Positions 1 to 10,901 of a stretch of 64,000 nt of DNA are shown one piece after another; position 1 is the first letter of the stretch, and the number at the start of each line of letters is the position of its first letter. The DNA is from Podospora pseudoanserina. Taxonomy: Eukaryota > Ascomycota > Sordariomycetes > Sordariales > Podosporaceae. The notes beneath the pieces were generated by a model. It saw only the letters and a list, made by a program, of their open reading frames with translations. It was not told where the DNA came from and made no database searches. Location of the stretch: the NCBI RefSeq assembly GCF_035222485.1, contig NC_085921.1, forward strand, positions 2,852,001 to 2,916,000, given 5' to 3'. The translations under genes were made by a program, and so were the position numbers.

Positions 1-407
1 CTGTCCAGCACTACCCCGCTGACGGCATTGACGTTCTCGAGATGAACTTCCACAGTGACCCCCCTGTGTACCACTGGAGTAAGTGTGGCACTTCCCCCCA
101 TAGGTAGCAACTATGATAGAAAACAGAGGCTTACATGACGATGGTAGCTATTTACAAGGATCGCAACTATGACATGTACGGTCTTGATGGGAATGTCTAT
201 GGGAACTGCTTCCCCTTTCCTGGGTTTGAGTACGAGTGCGGCGATCCTATCCTTGGTGGGTTTACTGGTACGCGCAAGTTCAGGTGCTTGACCGAGTTTA
301 CGGCTGCGCAGATCAAGGCTGCTTGGGGTACCAAGAGGAGTGTTCCGTTTACTTTGAAGGAAGCGGAGGGGGTGAAGGGTCGGAAGGTGCAGAAGTGGGA
401 GGCTTGA
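1..407 (+). CDS. 3' part of a small secreted-type protein (5' end outside window)
   Basis: Two coding pieces can be joined. The first runs from about position 3 to 78 and the second from 148 to 407 (stop TGA). The intron 79-147 is 69 nt, starts GTAAGT, ends TAG and splits a codon at phase 1. The visible product has about 110 residues, is rich in Tyr, Gly and Phe, and has three cysteines (GNC, YEC, FRC). It has no membrane segment and no catalytic motif I recognise. The composition and well-spaced cysteines suggest a small extracellular protein, but the N-terminus with any signal peptide is beyond the window edge. No relationship to the biosynthetic cluster is apparent. Family not recognised. 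Confidence 0.5.
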
Positions 408-1583
408 AAGACTGTTTAGGCTGTCGTTGCTTTTCTGCTTTTTCGAAGGGGTTGAAAGACTTGGAAGGGATGATCGTCTGTTGATTGGTGCTTGAATTTT
501 GACTTTTTTGATGGGGTCTTTTCATTCTTTTTTGTTTCTGATATTGGTTGCTGTTTCTTGATTTACATGTTTCTTACCTCCATAGTGGAAATAACTGGTT
601 ATCAGACCACAGGTACTGGTATTAAGTGGGTATTCAAACGTTTGGTTTCATAACTGTGTGGTCAGAGCTATCGAATGTGCAATACCAACCACAAACTTCC
701 CAGACCAAGACAATCCTCTGTTCAAATACTGGAATCTTACCTAACAAGCGGTGAACTGAGTAACTGGCAGTCCAAAAAGTATGAAGTATACCTCGAAAGA
801 TAGTTAATAGGCCTTAAAAAATAGTTCGCAGGCCTCAAAAATCCTTAATAGGCCTCAAACAATAACCGAAAGGCCTCAGAAGATAGTAGGTAGGTTTGAA
901 AGGAGCCCTGAAAAGAGAGTGAAGATGCCTATTGGCTTTTCAAAATGGCATAAATTAACATTTATCATGCCTATAACTGACTTGCAGCACCATGAATCCT
1001 GTTCACGACATCCCTAGTTGATGAACTGCTCAGAATCCTCTCCCCACGACCTCCGGTCCCCTTTCTGGCCATGTACGTTCCCCCCCCCTCCCGCCAACCA
1101 ACTCCCATCCTCCTTTCTGATAGCTTTGGTCACCATGTCCTGAACCCAAACACGCTCTTTCCGCCCCTCAGCGTTCAGCGCTGATCATTGAGATGGAGGC
1201 AGAGAGGGCACGGGAGTCTAAGCAGAGGCTAAACGAAGAAGAAAAGAACAAGGAGGCTGAACAGGCCAGCAAAGAAGAGCAGTCGCGAAAGGCAGAGGAG
1301 GCCGGCCCGACGAGGATGGAATCAGTGTCAGAGAAAGAGCCACTCGCGGCCAACCGATACCATTCCCAAGACTCAGCCGACTACGGACATCCAGTCTGAC
1401 ATCCAATCCGACGACTTGAAGAGCGCAATAACTCCAGGACCTCGTCAATCCAGACACCGAGCGGTGGAATACGTCAATGGCTTAGTCAAAATCATTCAGC
1501 AGCACAAAGAAGAAAACCAAGCATGTGATGGGGTCATGAGTTCGACATTCATAGAGACAGTTCCATCGATATATCCTCCCCCT
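408..1583. other. gene-poor left flank with degenerate GGCCTC repeat
   Basis: No convincing gene. Positions about 805-905 carry a degenerate tandem repeat (see separate entry). A 68-codon frame at 1193-1399 (+) encodes a highly charged Glu/Lys/Ala-rich stretch. It has no recognisable family, promoter or downstream exon, and looks like low-complexity sequence or a gene relic. Confidence 0.4.
805..905. repeat. degenerate tandem GGCCTCAAA repeat
   Basis: The core AGGCCTyA recurs about five times at 15-25 bp spacing (ATAGGCCTTAAA, GCAGGCCTCAAA, ATAGGCCTCAAA, AAAGGCCTCAGA), ending in a decayed copy. The copies are short and diverged, so this is an old minisatellite. No function is evident. Confidence 0.6.
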
Positions 1584-2413
1584 TTACCACCCTTCAATCC
1601 TCCCCGTATACTCCACTAACCTACCCCCCTCCCTCTCCCTCGTCGCCCCATTCACCACCCCAAAAACGCCATCAACCGACTCCTCAATCTCCAAATTCGC
1701 CTGCTCCAGCCCAAAAGAACGCGCACCATAATTCCCCATGTCAGTCCTTACCCACCCCGGGTCAATAATAAAAGTAACCAACCACTCCTCCTCCTGATGA
1801 AGCTTCATCCCGTACCAGTTCAACATCGTCTTCGTCGGCGCATACGCCGCGCTCGGGACAGCCAATCCACCCTCCAACAACCCTGCTCCTGACCCCATGA
1901 ACGCATAGATCGGTTTCTTCTCCGGGGTTGTTTCCTTAGCAGCGAGGAGCAACTCCCGAGTGGCTTGGAACAGGGAGACAGGGCCGAGAACGTTAACCTC
2001 AAAGTGCTCCCTGATGTCGGCGGGGTTGACGTCCTTGATGAGGGGGTAGATCTTCGCGATGCCGGCGTTGGCGATGACGGTGTTGAGGTAGGTTATTTTG
2101 TGGTCGTTGACGAGAATTTTGACTGCCTCGGCGGCGGAGTCCCACACCGAGGCGTCGTATGGAATTAGAATGACGTTGGTGGACGAGTCCCTTTTCAGGG
2201 TCTTCAAGGCTTGGGAGCTGGGGGAGGAGGGATTGCGGACGAAGGCGATGACATTCTGTTGTTGTTGTTGTTGTTGTTGTTGTTAGTGGCTGACTGCAGA
2301 AAAATGAAGAGGGAAATGCGTACATGGTCGGGGAGCTGGAGGTATTTCTTGACGAGGCCGAGACCAAGACCACGGTTGGCGCCAGTGATGAGGAAGTTGG
2401 TGGGTGGTGACAT
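1584..2413 (-). CDS. SDR family oxidoreductase, norsolorinic-acid-ketoreductase-like paralogue
   Basis: Exons are 2413-2324 and 2255-1584, joined across a 68-nt intron (2256-2323), giving a product of about 253 aa. The N-terminus carries the nucleotide-binding motif ITGANRGLGLG, mid-protein NAG (ANAGIAKIY), and the catalytic region has the YxxxK arrangement YAPTKTMLNW. The C-terminus shares IIDPGWVRTDMGNYGAR with the StcE counterpart at 40602-41592, so it belongs to the same SDR subgroup. It is probably an NADPH-dependent carbonyl reductase, substrate unknown. It lies at the cluster edge next to an esterase, and I found no AflR site upstream. Membership in the pathway is therefore unproven. 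Its intron ends in a CAA microsatellite beside the acceptor. Confidence 0.8.
2253..2286. repeat. (TTG/CAA) trinucleotide microsatellite at intron acceptor
   Basis: About nine to ten tandem TTG units (CAA on the gene strand) fill the 3' end of the intron of the SDR at 1584-2413 and run directly into its AG acceptor. Repeat-length change here would alter the intron 3' end without touching coding sequence. Confidence 0.85.
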
Positions 2414-2806
2414 GGTGTGCTTGGGATGTTGAGCCCCAATTGATGATGATCAAGTGAGATCTAGTTTAGTGGACCGAGAGTGAGGAATGTGAAGTTGTTG
2501 ATGCTGCATTCAAAAGTTGAGAGATGAACCTTGGGAATATTTATATGGCCTCGGAACTATCGAGATTACAAATTCTGTCGAGGATTACAGCGGGTCAAGG
2601 TGGATAAGGATTGTACGACAAAGTTCCATTGGTAATCCAGGGCCCGGTGCACACCATTACAAAGACGTCTCCACGGCACCGCTGCGGCACAGAACTTGTG
2701 CTATCACCGCAGTTGGCCGTGGGGACGGAAATAACATTCCAGAGAATGCCCAACTCCCGAGTCCAAAGCAATCTTTGTTGGGTGCAATCATGTTGCATAA
2801 TTCAAT
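2414..2806. promoter_or_regulatory. intergenic region between SDR 5' end and esterase 3' end
   Basis: A 393-bp spacer holding the presumed promoter of the SDR (minus strand) and the 3' end of the esterase. Scanning for TCG-N5-CGA and TCG-N5-CGG found none. Nothing else stands out. Confidence 0.4.
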
Positions 2807-3891
2807 CTAGATACCCTTCATCTTCTCCCGCATAAACTCCACGGTAGCCTCCCAAGCCTCCTCGGCCGCTTTGAATCCAGGCACTGCCGTGAAGGCATGG
2901 CAAGCACCGGGGTAGATCTTGACGATAGCTTCGCTCCCAGTTATCATCCATTTCATAGCCATCAGCAGAGTATCATCCAGTAATGGGTCCTCGGTCCCGC
3001 ACAGGAACAATGCCGGCGGGAGCTTGCCTCCTGGTGCACCCTTTGCCAAGCCCCTCATGTCGTCGTAGATGGGCGATATCTGTGGGTTTCGTCGCTCTTC
3101 AATCGTCGTGTTTGGGGCGTAAGCCATTGCGAACCCCAACATCTTTGCGTTGTTGACAAGCAGCTGTCGTTCGAAGGTGGTCACCATGGGTAAGTTTTGG
3201 GTAACATCAAACCAACCATAAGGAAGGATGAGGCCGGCAATCTTGTGGTTCGGGCGGGCGCGTAAAAGGTGAAAGGCGGTTGTTGCAGCCAGATTACCTC
3301 CAGCCGACTCGCCACTGATGAAGAGGAGCCTGGCACCAAAAATATGTTCACCCTTGTCTACAAGATATTCGGCAGCGTCGATGCAATCATGGACCTGGGC
3401 AGGCCAGGGGTTTTCGGGAGCGAGTCGGTAGTCGACAGAAAGCGCTGTAAGCTGGAAGGTGTTGGCGTACTCTCTGAGCTTTCCATCTTGGCTGCGCGGT
3501 GTTAGTTAAGTGTGGATGGTAGCGAGGAAGTGGAAAAGGCTCACTGTTGGTGTGTGCCCATTACGAAGCCCCCACCATGGATATGGAGGAAGAGTCCCTT
3601 GCTGGGCTGGCCATTATCGGGGGTGTATACGCGTAAGGCGATATCTCGACCTGCATCTCGTGATGAGACAACCACGTCCTTCGCCGCCGGGAGGTAAACC
3701 GGGGCAGCGAATCCGGTCTTGCCATTTTCACGCATCTCACGGAACTTCACAGGACCGACGTCTTGCCATGTTGGGCCACTGGAAGTCGCCCTCTCTATGA
3801 AGTTGTTAACGCCGATTGTCTCCTCGCTCACATTCTCCAAGGAGAACTTGGAGGCGTCGATGGTGATATCACTCGTCAACGGCATGGTCAT
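2807..3891 (-). CDS. alpha/beta hydrolase, HSL/arylacetamide-deacetylase-type esterase
   Basis: Exons are 3891-3545 and 3491-2807 (intron 3492-3544, GTGAGC...CAG), giving about 343 aa. The oxyanion-hole motif HIHGGGFVMG sits near residue 108, the nucleophile elbow GESAGGN follows in the second exon, and the C-terminal region supplies Asp (GTEDPLLDD) and His (GACHAF). It is a cytosolic-type carboxylesterase with no signal peptide. It resembles in family, but is clearly distinct from, the StcI counterpart at 29820-30840. It is encoded head-to-tail with the edge SDR and has no AflR-like site upstream. It could be a duplicate cluster esterase or simply a neighbour. Confidence 0.85.
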
Positions 3892-4177
3892 AGTTGGAGG
3901 AAAGTGTGTTGTGTGAATTCCTGAGATATCTACCGACAGCCTTGGGCTTGCCAGTTAAATACCTGCGCGACGTGAAGGAGGGGTAACGGTAACCGCCATC
4001 TCCGAGGCTACTGGCGCTACCCGAATGTGAACCAACAAAGGTGAAGGAATCAATATTGCTCTGCGAGTGGAACGACATATTAGGCAGACAACTTGCTTGA
4101 CCCCGCATCTCGATGTCTTTGGGAAGGAAGGCACTGTTCAGCCAGCCCCACCTAGCTGCTTCGACACACACTATCAG

Positions 4178-6284
4178 TTACACACTATGGATACCTCGAA
4201 AGCTGCTCAACAAACTCCAACTCATGGCGCTCCCCTGACTTTTCTCCTCCGGCTGAACCGCCTTTGAGCTGTTGCCGATTCCATTGGCCTCCAACCATTC
4301 CGGATCGATATTCTCGAGGCTCAAATGCGGAGCGACGTCTGCACCGTTCTTCGGTCCCTGTCTGTCCTGCATCGTCCAGCCCATACCCAGGTGTGCCCAG
4401 GGGTTCTTGTCCATGTACTGGAACTCAAAGTCCTCATAGCGAGGTTGCTCAATGACTTGCTGGTAATGGAGCGAAGATCCGGGCCAGATGGCGTTGACAC
4501 GGCCAGTTTCGTTGTTCTTGTACCCTGTCGTGTGACGAACTGTCAGTACCGTAACTCATTGAGTATAGATATCCAAGAAAACTCACAGCTGCGACATTCA
4601 TCCGCCCACACGGTGTGTTTCACCCACTCCTGAACATGCTCGTTAAAGCTGTCAGTGATATCTTGCCTCGGTACCCAGCTGCGAAGGTTCTCATTCTGCG
4701 TCTTCTTGATCAGCCTGATCGCGTAGTCTGAAACGGAATGCAATGGCGCCATGACGCTCCCGTTCTGGATAGGCCAAGTTGGTCCGATGAAGGTCATGAA
4801 GTTGGGCATGTCGGGTACCGCCAGCCCAAGATAGGATTCGGGAGCAGTTGCCCACTTGTCCTTCAGGTCAACGCCATTCTTGCCTACGACCGGGAAAAGA
4901 GGCCGATATGTATTGTCGTAGCCAGTGGCACAGACAACTGTGTCAACCTTGCGCTCAACGCCATCGGCCCCCACCACACCGTCTGCTGTACAGCTGACCA
5001 CAGCGGTAAAGTGTACATCGACATTATCTTTCTGGATGGCTTCCATGTAAGGATCACCAGGCGTGATCCTACGGCACCCAAAGCCAAACGTGGGGGTGAA
5101 ACCCTGCAGCAAACGTTGATCCTTGATAATTTCCCCCATACGCTTGCGGAAAAAGCCAGACGCCCCCTTCTGCGCCATGGAACCACTGTAGAAAGCGCCC
5201 CAGGTGCCATTCACTTCGCTCTCGATAGCCTTGGCATGGGCAACAAGATGGCCGGGGTTCCGTCTGAACTCGTCACGCTCCTGTTGCGTGTAGATCTTGG
5301 ATGGCGTGCCCGAGTTGCCGGCCAGGACTCCAAACCAGATACCCGTCCGGACAAAAACGTCGAGGTGCTTTGTGTAAGGCTGCATCCCAGGAACTGTTTG
5401 AACCGATGATGCGCCGGAGCCGATGACAGCAACGCGTTCATTTGCCCATTTGTCCTGCTGGTAATCCTCGGGCCACTGTGCGGTGTGGACTACTCGTCCT
5501 TTGAACGTGTCTGTCAGACCGGGGACATCGGGCCACTACATTCCTACTTGGTTAATTTCCTCTCTAACCCGACGTAACAGAGATGGAGCCGTCTTACCTT
5601 TGGAGTGCTCAAGACACCTGTCGCATGCAACAACACATGGCAATGATCCTCAAACTCACGAGGTTCTTGCCCCGGTATTTGCTGCCGTAGCTTGACGGTC
5701 CAGATTCCCTCCTCCTCACGCCAGTAGCAGCCTACGACCTCGGTGTGAAAAGACATGTATTTACGGAGATCAAAAGTCTTGCAGACCGTGTCGAGATATT
5801 TCCACAAATCATCGGAAAAGGCAAAATATCGCGGCCAGTCCGGGTACTATACGCAGGCACCCACGTTGTCAGTTTCAAGCAAGATGGGTTTGGAAGCAAG
5901 GACCCTCTCACCAATGCAAATTGGTACGTATACGCATGACTTGGAACATCACAGCCGGCACGTGGGTACTTGTTGGTGAGCCATGTTCCTGGACATCGGT
6001 TAGTTCCGAGGCCGGATAGGGTAGAGAAGCTGAGTCTGACCTCCAATGTCTCGGTTCTTCTCATAGATGACATGTTCCACGTTCTGGCAGTCTTTCCGGA
6101 TACGATATGCCATCAAAATACCAGATATACCGGCGCCAATAGTCAAGACTCGCAGTTTCCGGTTCTGAGGGTCGTTCCATGTCAGGTGCTGGGGGATGTT
6201 GTACACCGGCGCCTCTGCTGCTGGCGCTGGTGAGTGGTTCGGCTGTTGACCCTCGGGGGTTTCTTCTTTCAGGAAAGGGGCCAT
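4178..6284 (-). CDS. stcW: FAD-dependent Baeyer-Villiger-type monooxygenase StcW (AflW/MoxY counterpart)
   Basis: Five exons: 6284-6041, 5988-5912, 5846-5598, 5535-4587 and 4524-4178. All introns are GT-AG and 52-65 nt, and the sum is in frame (621 aa). The FAD motif GAGISG lies near residue 50, followed by DIGGTW and a second nucleotide-binding motif GSGASS. CATGYD is also present, as in flavin monooxygenases of the 4-hydroxyacetophenone/cyclohexanone type. In the known pathway StcW acts with the P450 StcB on averufin and inserts oxygen to give hydroxyversicolorone and versiconal hemiacetal acetate. It is divergent from stcV across a 350-bp promoter with two AflR-like sites. It is the leftmost gene of the recognised core. 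Confidence 0.9.
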
Positions 6285-6410
6285 CGAAAAGTCTCTTGAC
6301 GAATCTGTACAAGGGCATTGTTGCGTTCATCTTGGGCCGGCAAGCTGCTTTGTTAACATTTTGAGATCCTGCCTTCTCGCCCTTGCTAACGGAAAGCGGG
6401 CCAGCCCGTG

Positions 6411-6421
6411 TCGGCCCACGG
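6411..6421 (+). promoter_or_regulatory. relaxed AflR site TCGGCCCACGG
   Basis: Fits TCG-N5-CGR, the relaxed AflR consensus. It lies 214 bp upstream of the stcV start. Confidence 0.5.
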
Positions 6422-6439
6422 GCAAAGTTCAGCTATCAG

Positions 6440-6450
6440 CCGGTCACCGA
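6440..6450 (-). promoter_or_regulatory. relaxed AflR site TCGGTGACCGG
   Basis: On the minus strand it reads TCG-GTGAC-CGG. It lies 156 bp upstream of stcW and 185 bp upstream of stcV. It shares the GTGAC core with the sites at 9543, 42814 and 58966. Confidence 0.6.
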
Positions 6451-6634
6451 ACCTTCGGCTGGATCTTGGTGTGGTCACACAAAGATGGCAACGCCGCGCC
6501 TGCGCTTCGGCTGACATAAGGTAGCTGGCGCATTCAACAAGAGGGGCTTTGCAACAAGGGATTCTCATGCCCACTATTCACTTCACAACACATCTAACCG
6601 CTACCTTACCCGTTCAACATCGCAGTCAGCAACC

Positions 6635-7915
6635 ATGGCCGTGCCCCCAGCTCCCAAGCCCCCCAGCCTCCTAGGCTACCACCGCATCCTCTCCCCCTTG
6701 GCCGGCGTCCGCGTCTCCCCGCTTTGCCTGGGCACCATGAGCTTTGGCGAAGCGTGGAAAGGCCGCCTGGGCGAGTGCACCAAGGACACAGCCTTTGAGA
6801 TCCTCGATTGCTTCTACAACGCCGGCGGCAACTTTATCGACACGGCCAACTTTTACCAGGATGAGGACAGCGAGAAGTGGCTCGGCGAGTGGATCGAGGC
6901 CCGTCAGAACCGCGACGAGCTCGTCATCGCCACAAAGTATACCATGCCCTACCGCCTTCGCGGCCATGAGAAGATCAAGTCCAACTTCCAGGGCAACCAG
7001 GTCAAGAGCATGCGACTGTCTCTGGAGGCGAGCTTGAAGAAGCTCAAGACTGACTACGTCGACGTGCTGCTGGTGCATATATGGGATTACACCACCAGCG
7101 TCGAGGAGATGATGCAGGGGCTGCATCACCTTGTTTCGAGCGGCAAGGTGTTTTATCTCGGAATCAGTGGCGCTCCAGCGTGGGTTGTGGTCAAGTGCAA
7201 CGAATGTAGGTCCTCCTTTCTCTGACACAAAGGTCTACGCCCAGCCCCGAGCTAAACAAGATGGAAAAGATGCCCGCCACCACGGCTTGACAAGGTTCAG
7301 TGTCTACCAAGGTCATTGGTCCTGCAGCTTCCGCGATATGGAGCGCGAGATCATCCCCATGTGCGAGTCCGAAGGTCTCGGCATCATGCCATGGGGTGTT
7401 CTCGGTCGCGGGCAGTTCAGGTCATCCGAGGAGTACGCTCGCGAGGGCCGCAAGATGGGCCCCCAGGACGAGACGCATCGTCGCATGACTGCGAAGCTGA
7501 GCGAGCTTGCTGAGAGAAAGAACACGGTTCCGACTAGCATTGCCCTCGCTTACGTGATGCACAAGGTGCCCTACGTTTTCCCCGTCCTTGGTGGTCGGAA
7601 GGTCGAGCATCTCAAGAGCAACATTGAGGCCCTCAGCATCGAGCTGACCGCCGAGGAAATCCAGGAGATTGATAACTCTGAGCCGTTTGATCCTGGCTAT
7701 CCTCTGAACTTTTTGTTCGAGACCCCAGCGCAGAGATACCGGTTGGATATGTCTGCGAGGCATATTTGGCAGTTGACATGCAACACCAGGTTGGAGACAG
7801 TTCCAAAGCCGAGAGTGAGTTATTCATGTCGTGTCTCAGCCGATTAAAGAGAAGTTACTGACTGTTGATATAGCCCATTGAACCTAAGCAGGGGATGAAA
7901 CAGTTTGATTTGTAG
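6635..7915 (+). CDS. stcV: aldo-keto reductase StcV (NorB/aryl-alcohol-dehydrogenase-like)
   Basis: Exons are 6635-7205, 7270-7814 and 7874-7915, a joined frame of 385 aa. The last short exon is inferred from a GTGAGT donor and TAG acceptor; reading through instead would end at 7847. Motifs of the AKR fold are the NFIDTANFY Asp/Tyr region near residue 72, the lysine in VIATKY and the His in LLVHIWDY, followed by GLTRFSVYQGHW across the first splice junction. The family reduces carbonyls with NADPH. In the aflatoxin/sterigmatocystin pathway this member has been linked to norsolorinic-acid reduction, but its exact step is unsettled. It is encoded divergently from stcW. Confidence 0.88.
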
Positions 7916-8486
7916 ACTTGGATTGGGAAACATGGACAGGATGGAGCACAGATCCTAGATACTTCGATGATTGAAAACGCAATATGATATTCCTTCCCAG
8001 CTGAACGCAAACTAGGTACGAGCAGTGTGACGTCCACTCAAAGCCGTGTTGTGGCAATTGTGACATGAGTAAATTCATGAACAAGTTCCATGTCCGGACC
8101 GTTTGTAGAAGAAATAGGCTTGCATCCACGATGGGCCTGACAACAAAAGTCGATTGCAAGCGAGATCCTGATGTCGGCGGACACTCCCAGATAAATTGCC
8201 TGATGCAGAATCATATCGCCGTCCTGTGGTCGGCTTTAGCTCTGAAGCACCCCGAGCGGTTACTTGAGCCAGTGAACTCTCGAAAGCCCCGTCGTCGTGA
8301 ATCGGCCCGGTCACCAAGACACACAGGTTCCCGGCACCGGTGCCCGAGGATGTACGCTGTGGGTCGTAACTCAGGCAAGGCTATAACTCTCTGACTTCTT
8401 CTAATCAACTTGCCTGGTACACTCACCTATCACTTTACTCATCACTCTATCTGCCACTCTATCTTTCCCACCACATCCACGCCACA
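7916..8486. promoter_or_regulatory. stcV-stcU intergenic region
   Basis: 571 bp between the stcV 3' end and the stcU start. The only element I can support is the relaxed AflR site at 8295-8305. A pyrimidine-rich leader precedes the stcU ATG. Confidence 0.45.
8295..8305 (+). promoter_or_regulatory. relaxed AflR site TCGTGAATCGG
   Basis: Fits TCG-N5-CGR and lies 182 bp upstream of the stcU start codon. Confidence 0.5.
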
Positions 8487-9488
8487 ATGACGCAAACCAC
8501 CCCAACCACCACCCCCTCCTCCCCACCATCATCACCAAAAGACCCCTTCCGCCTCGACGGCAAAGTAGCCCTAGTAACCGGCTCCGGCCGCGGCATAGGC
8601 GCAGGAATAGCCCTCGCCCTCGCCCACCGCGGCGCAAAGCTCATCATCAACTACGCGCACTCATCCGCGCCAGCCGAAGCCCTCGTCTCCAAAATCAAAG
8701 CCCTCGGCCCCGGCTCCGACGCCATCGCCATCAAAGCCAACGTCTCTGACGTGGACCAAATCACGGCGCTCATGTCCCAGGCCGTCGCCCATTTTGGCAA
8801 GCTCGACATCGTCGCCTCCAACAGCGGTGTTGTGTCCTTTGGTCATTTGAAGGATGTCACCCCTGAGGAGTTTGACAGGGTTTTTGGCGTGAACACGAGG
8901 GGGCAGTTTTTTGTCGCGAGGGAGGCGTATAGACATTTGGAGGTGGGGGGACGGATTATACTGACTAGCTCGAATACGGCGAGTGTGAAGGGAGTGCCGA
9001 GGCATGCTGTTTATAGTGGTTCTAAGGGGGCGGTGGAGACTTTTGTGAGGTGTTTGGTATGTTTTTTCTTTTTTTTTATTAAAAAAAAAACTCACAATTC
9101 ACGGAGAAGGATGGGGAAAAGATGATGTTAACAACTGGGTCTGTCAAGGCCATCGACTGCGGAGACAAAAAGATCACCGTCAATGCTGTCGCGCCTGGGG
9201 CGATCAAGACGGACATGTATGCTGCTGTGGCTCGCGAGTACATCCCTGGTGGGGAGAACTTTACCGACGAGCAGGTTGATGAGGTATGATATTCCTTTCG
9301 CTCTCTGCAACTTGAGTTGTACTAATCCCATTTCTTCTCTCTCAAAACAGTGTGCAGCTTGGCTGTCGCCCCTTCAGCGGGTGGGACTGCCTGACGATGT
9401 TGCCCGCGCGGTGTGCTTTCTAGCCTCGGACGCTGCTGAATGGGTCAATGGCAAGATCATCGGCATTGATGGTGGTGCGTTTAGGTAA
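8487..9488 (+). CDS. stcU: versicolorin ketoreductase StcU (Ver-1/AflM), SDR family
   Basis: Exons are 8487-9056, 9149-9283 and 9351-9488, phase-0 junctions, 280 aa. It carries the NADPH motif [11 protein letters not shown] near residue 30, the SDR serine (ILTSSNTAS), catalytic YSGSK near residue 177, and the C-terminal [12 protein letters not shown]. Together these place it with tetrahydroxynaphthalene-reductase-like anthraquinone reductases. It is required with StcS for converting versicolorin A to demethylsterigmatocystin. The N-terminal 18 residues are a Thr/Ser/Pro-rich extension. The first intron (92 nt) contains T-rich and A-rich runs. It converges with stcT downstream. Confidence 0.93.
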
Positions 9489-9913
9489 CCGAGTCGATTG
9501 TTGGTCGGGGATTCAGAGACTAGTAAGGGTGCTGCGCGCATTTCGGTCACCGAAGGGTGGTATAATCCCCGAGGAGCAGGATCACACCAAGCTTGAACAC
9601 CATTCGTGCCCGCATTTTTAATGTGTTCTCCCTTTTTACTTTCAGAATGGGAACTTCGTTATGTTACATTTCTGCGACTATATGCTCGAAATATCCAAGA
9701 AATCGGTTACAATGACATGCGTACATAGCGGCACCAGATTATGACCCAATTGTGCCCCAAAGCCGTCGTTGGACAACACTATTCATAAACGGGCTTGATG
9801 ATTATAGATAATCAGTCCTACCAAAACCAGGCGACGCAATACTTTTGCCATTTATCTCCACACGGTGATGATGTCACAAGCCACCTTAAACCCCCTAAAG
9901 CACCCCTGAACCC
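9489..9913. other. convergent 3' region between stcU and stcT
   Basis: 425 bp between two 3' ends. It contains a perfect AflR palindrome at 9543-9553, only 55 bp past the stcU stop, where no promoter is expected. Nothing else recognised. Confidence 0.5.
9543..9553 (+). promoter_or_regulatory. perfect AflR palindrome TCGGTCACCGA in a 3' region
   Basis: Matches TCGG-N3-CCGA exactly, but it sits just downstream of the stcU stop. The nearest start codon is stcT, more than 1.1 kb away. Confidence 0.5.
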
Positions 9914-10711
9914 CTATTCCCCCCTCTTCCCAGGAGGAACATTCGCCATAGCCTCCTCCGCCAACACCGGCCTCCCCGCCACATCAGAAAAAATTGGCTG
10001 CTCATAAACATGTAAAAACCACTTCGTACACGCCGGGTGTGCACCCCGCCACTCCCCGTCCAAAAAGAACCTAAATGCCCCAGCAATAATCCCCGCGACA
10101 AACAGATCAGCAAGGGAGAGTGTTTCCCCAACCAGATAAGAAGTCGTCTTCGCAGCGAGGTGGTCCTCGATGATCTGAAGCCTCTTGAGTGTTGCTTGCC
10201 TGTTGAGCTCGACTTCTCCCTGCACAAAGGGCGAGCGACCGATCAAGGGGTTGAACCACCCGCCGAGGGAGGGGAGGATCTCCGAGTTGGCGAAGGACAT
10301 CCAGCGGAGGATGCTGGCGTGGTTTTCGGTGTTGCCGGAGCCAAGGAGGGGGGTGGTTTTGTCTTGGGATGTGACTGCATATGAGGGTTAGTAACGCGAG
10401 AGAGAGAGAAGATAGATTGGGTGGGAGAATGTACTGTAGATGGCAATTGCTATGCACTCGGACAGGATGAAACCGTTTGCGCCGACGAATGTGGGGATTT
10501 TGCCGAGGGGGTTCAGCTTTAGGTATTCTTCTGGCGCCTGTTGAGATGACGTGATTGTCACGAGGTCCAGTGGGAGGTTGGAAGCTTTGGCAACTGCCAG
10601 GATGGCTGTTGAACGGGGGTTGAACTGTGGTCTGTGTCAGCGTTGTGGTGTGAAGGTATTACAAGAGATGAACCATCATACAGGGCGCGTGTACAGGATA
10701 CCGAAGGCCAT
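9914..10711 (-). CDS. stcT: glutathione S-transferase / EF1B-gamma-like protein StcT
   Basis: Exons are 10711-10682, 10624-10435 and 10374-9914, 226 aa in frame. The N-terminal thioredoxin-like half contains LKLNPLGKIPTF and SECIAIAIY. The C-terminal helical half contains SYLVGETLSLADLFVAG, a typical GST C-domain signature. Sterigmatocystin clusters carry a GST/elongation-factor-gamma-like gene at this place (stcT) whose biochemical role is not settled. Suggested roles are glutathione-dependent handling of a reactive intermediate or protection of the producer. No AflR site was seen within 200 bp upstream. The promoter lies between its start and the EthD gene 3' end at 10902. Confidence 0.85.
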
Positions 10712-10901
10712 GATGGAGAAGTGTGGTTGGAAATGCTAGCAAGTCAGGTTCTGGCAAGAGCGCTTCCAGGGTGAATGGCTTAGCTGCGGAGGATGCCTAA
10801 GCAAGACTTGATATCAAGTATGAGATTGATAGCTAAGCTAGGTAGCCTGGGCACATTCTTGTTCCTATATCTATTGGTAGATGCAGTGGTCCCCGATTGG
10901 A

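Larger units (their letters stand above)
6285..6634. promoter_or_regulatory. divergent stcW/stcV promoter
   Basis: A 350-bp intergenic region between two start codons. It holds two relaxed AflR sites, at 6411-6421 and 6440-6450, plus the inverted repeat CCGAACCTTCGG at about 6447-6458 overlapping the second. Confidence 0.65.

Noticed and set aside
1193-1399. Possible small Glu/Lys-rich protein
   Set aside because: Low-complexity composition, no second exon or family, and no promoter evidence. Mentioned only in the flank entry.
4738-5409. 223-codon plus-strand frame opposite stcW
   Set aside because: Antisense shadow. The minus strand carries conserved flavin monooxygenase motifs throughout.
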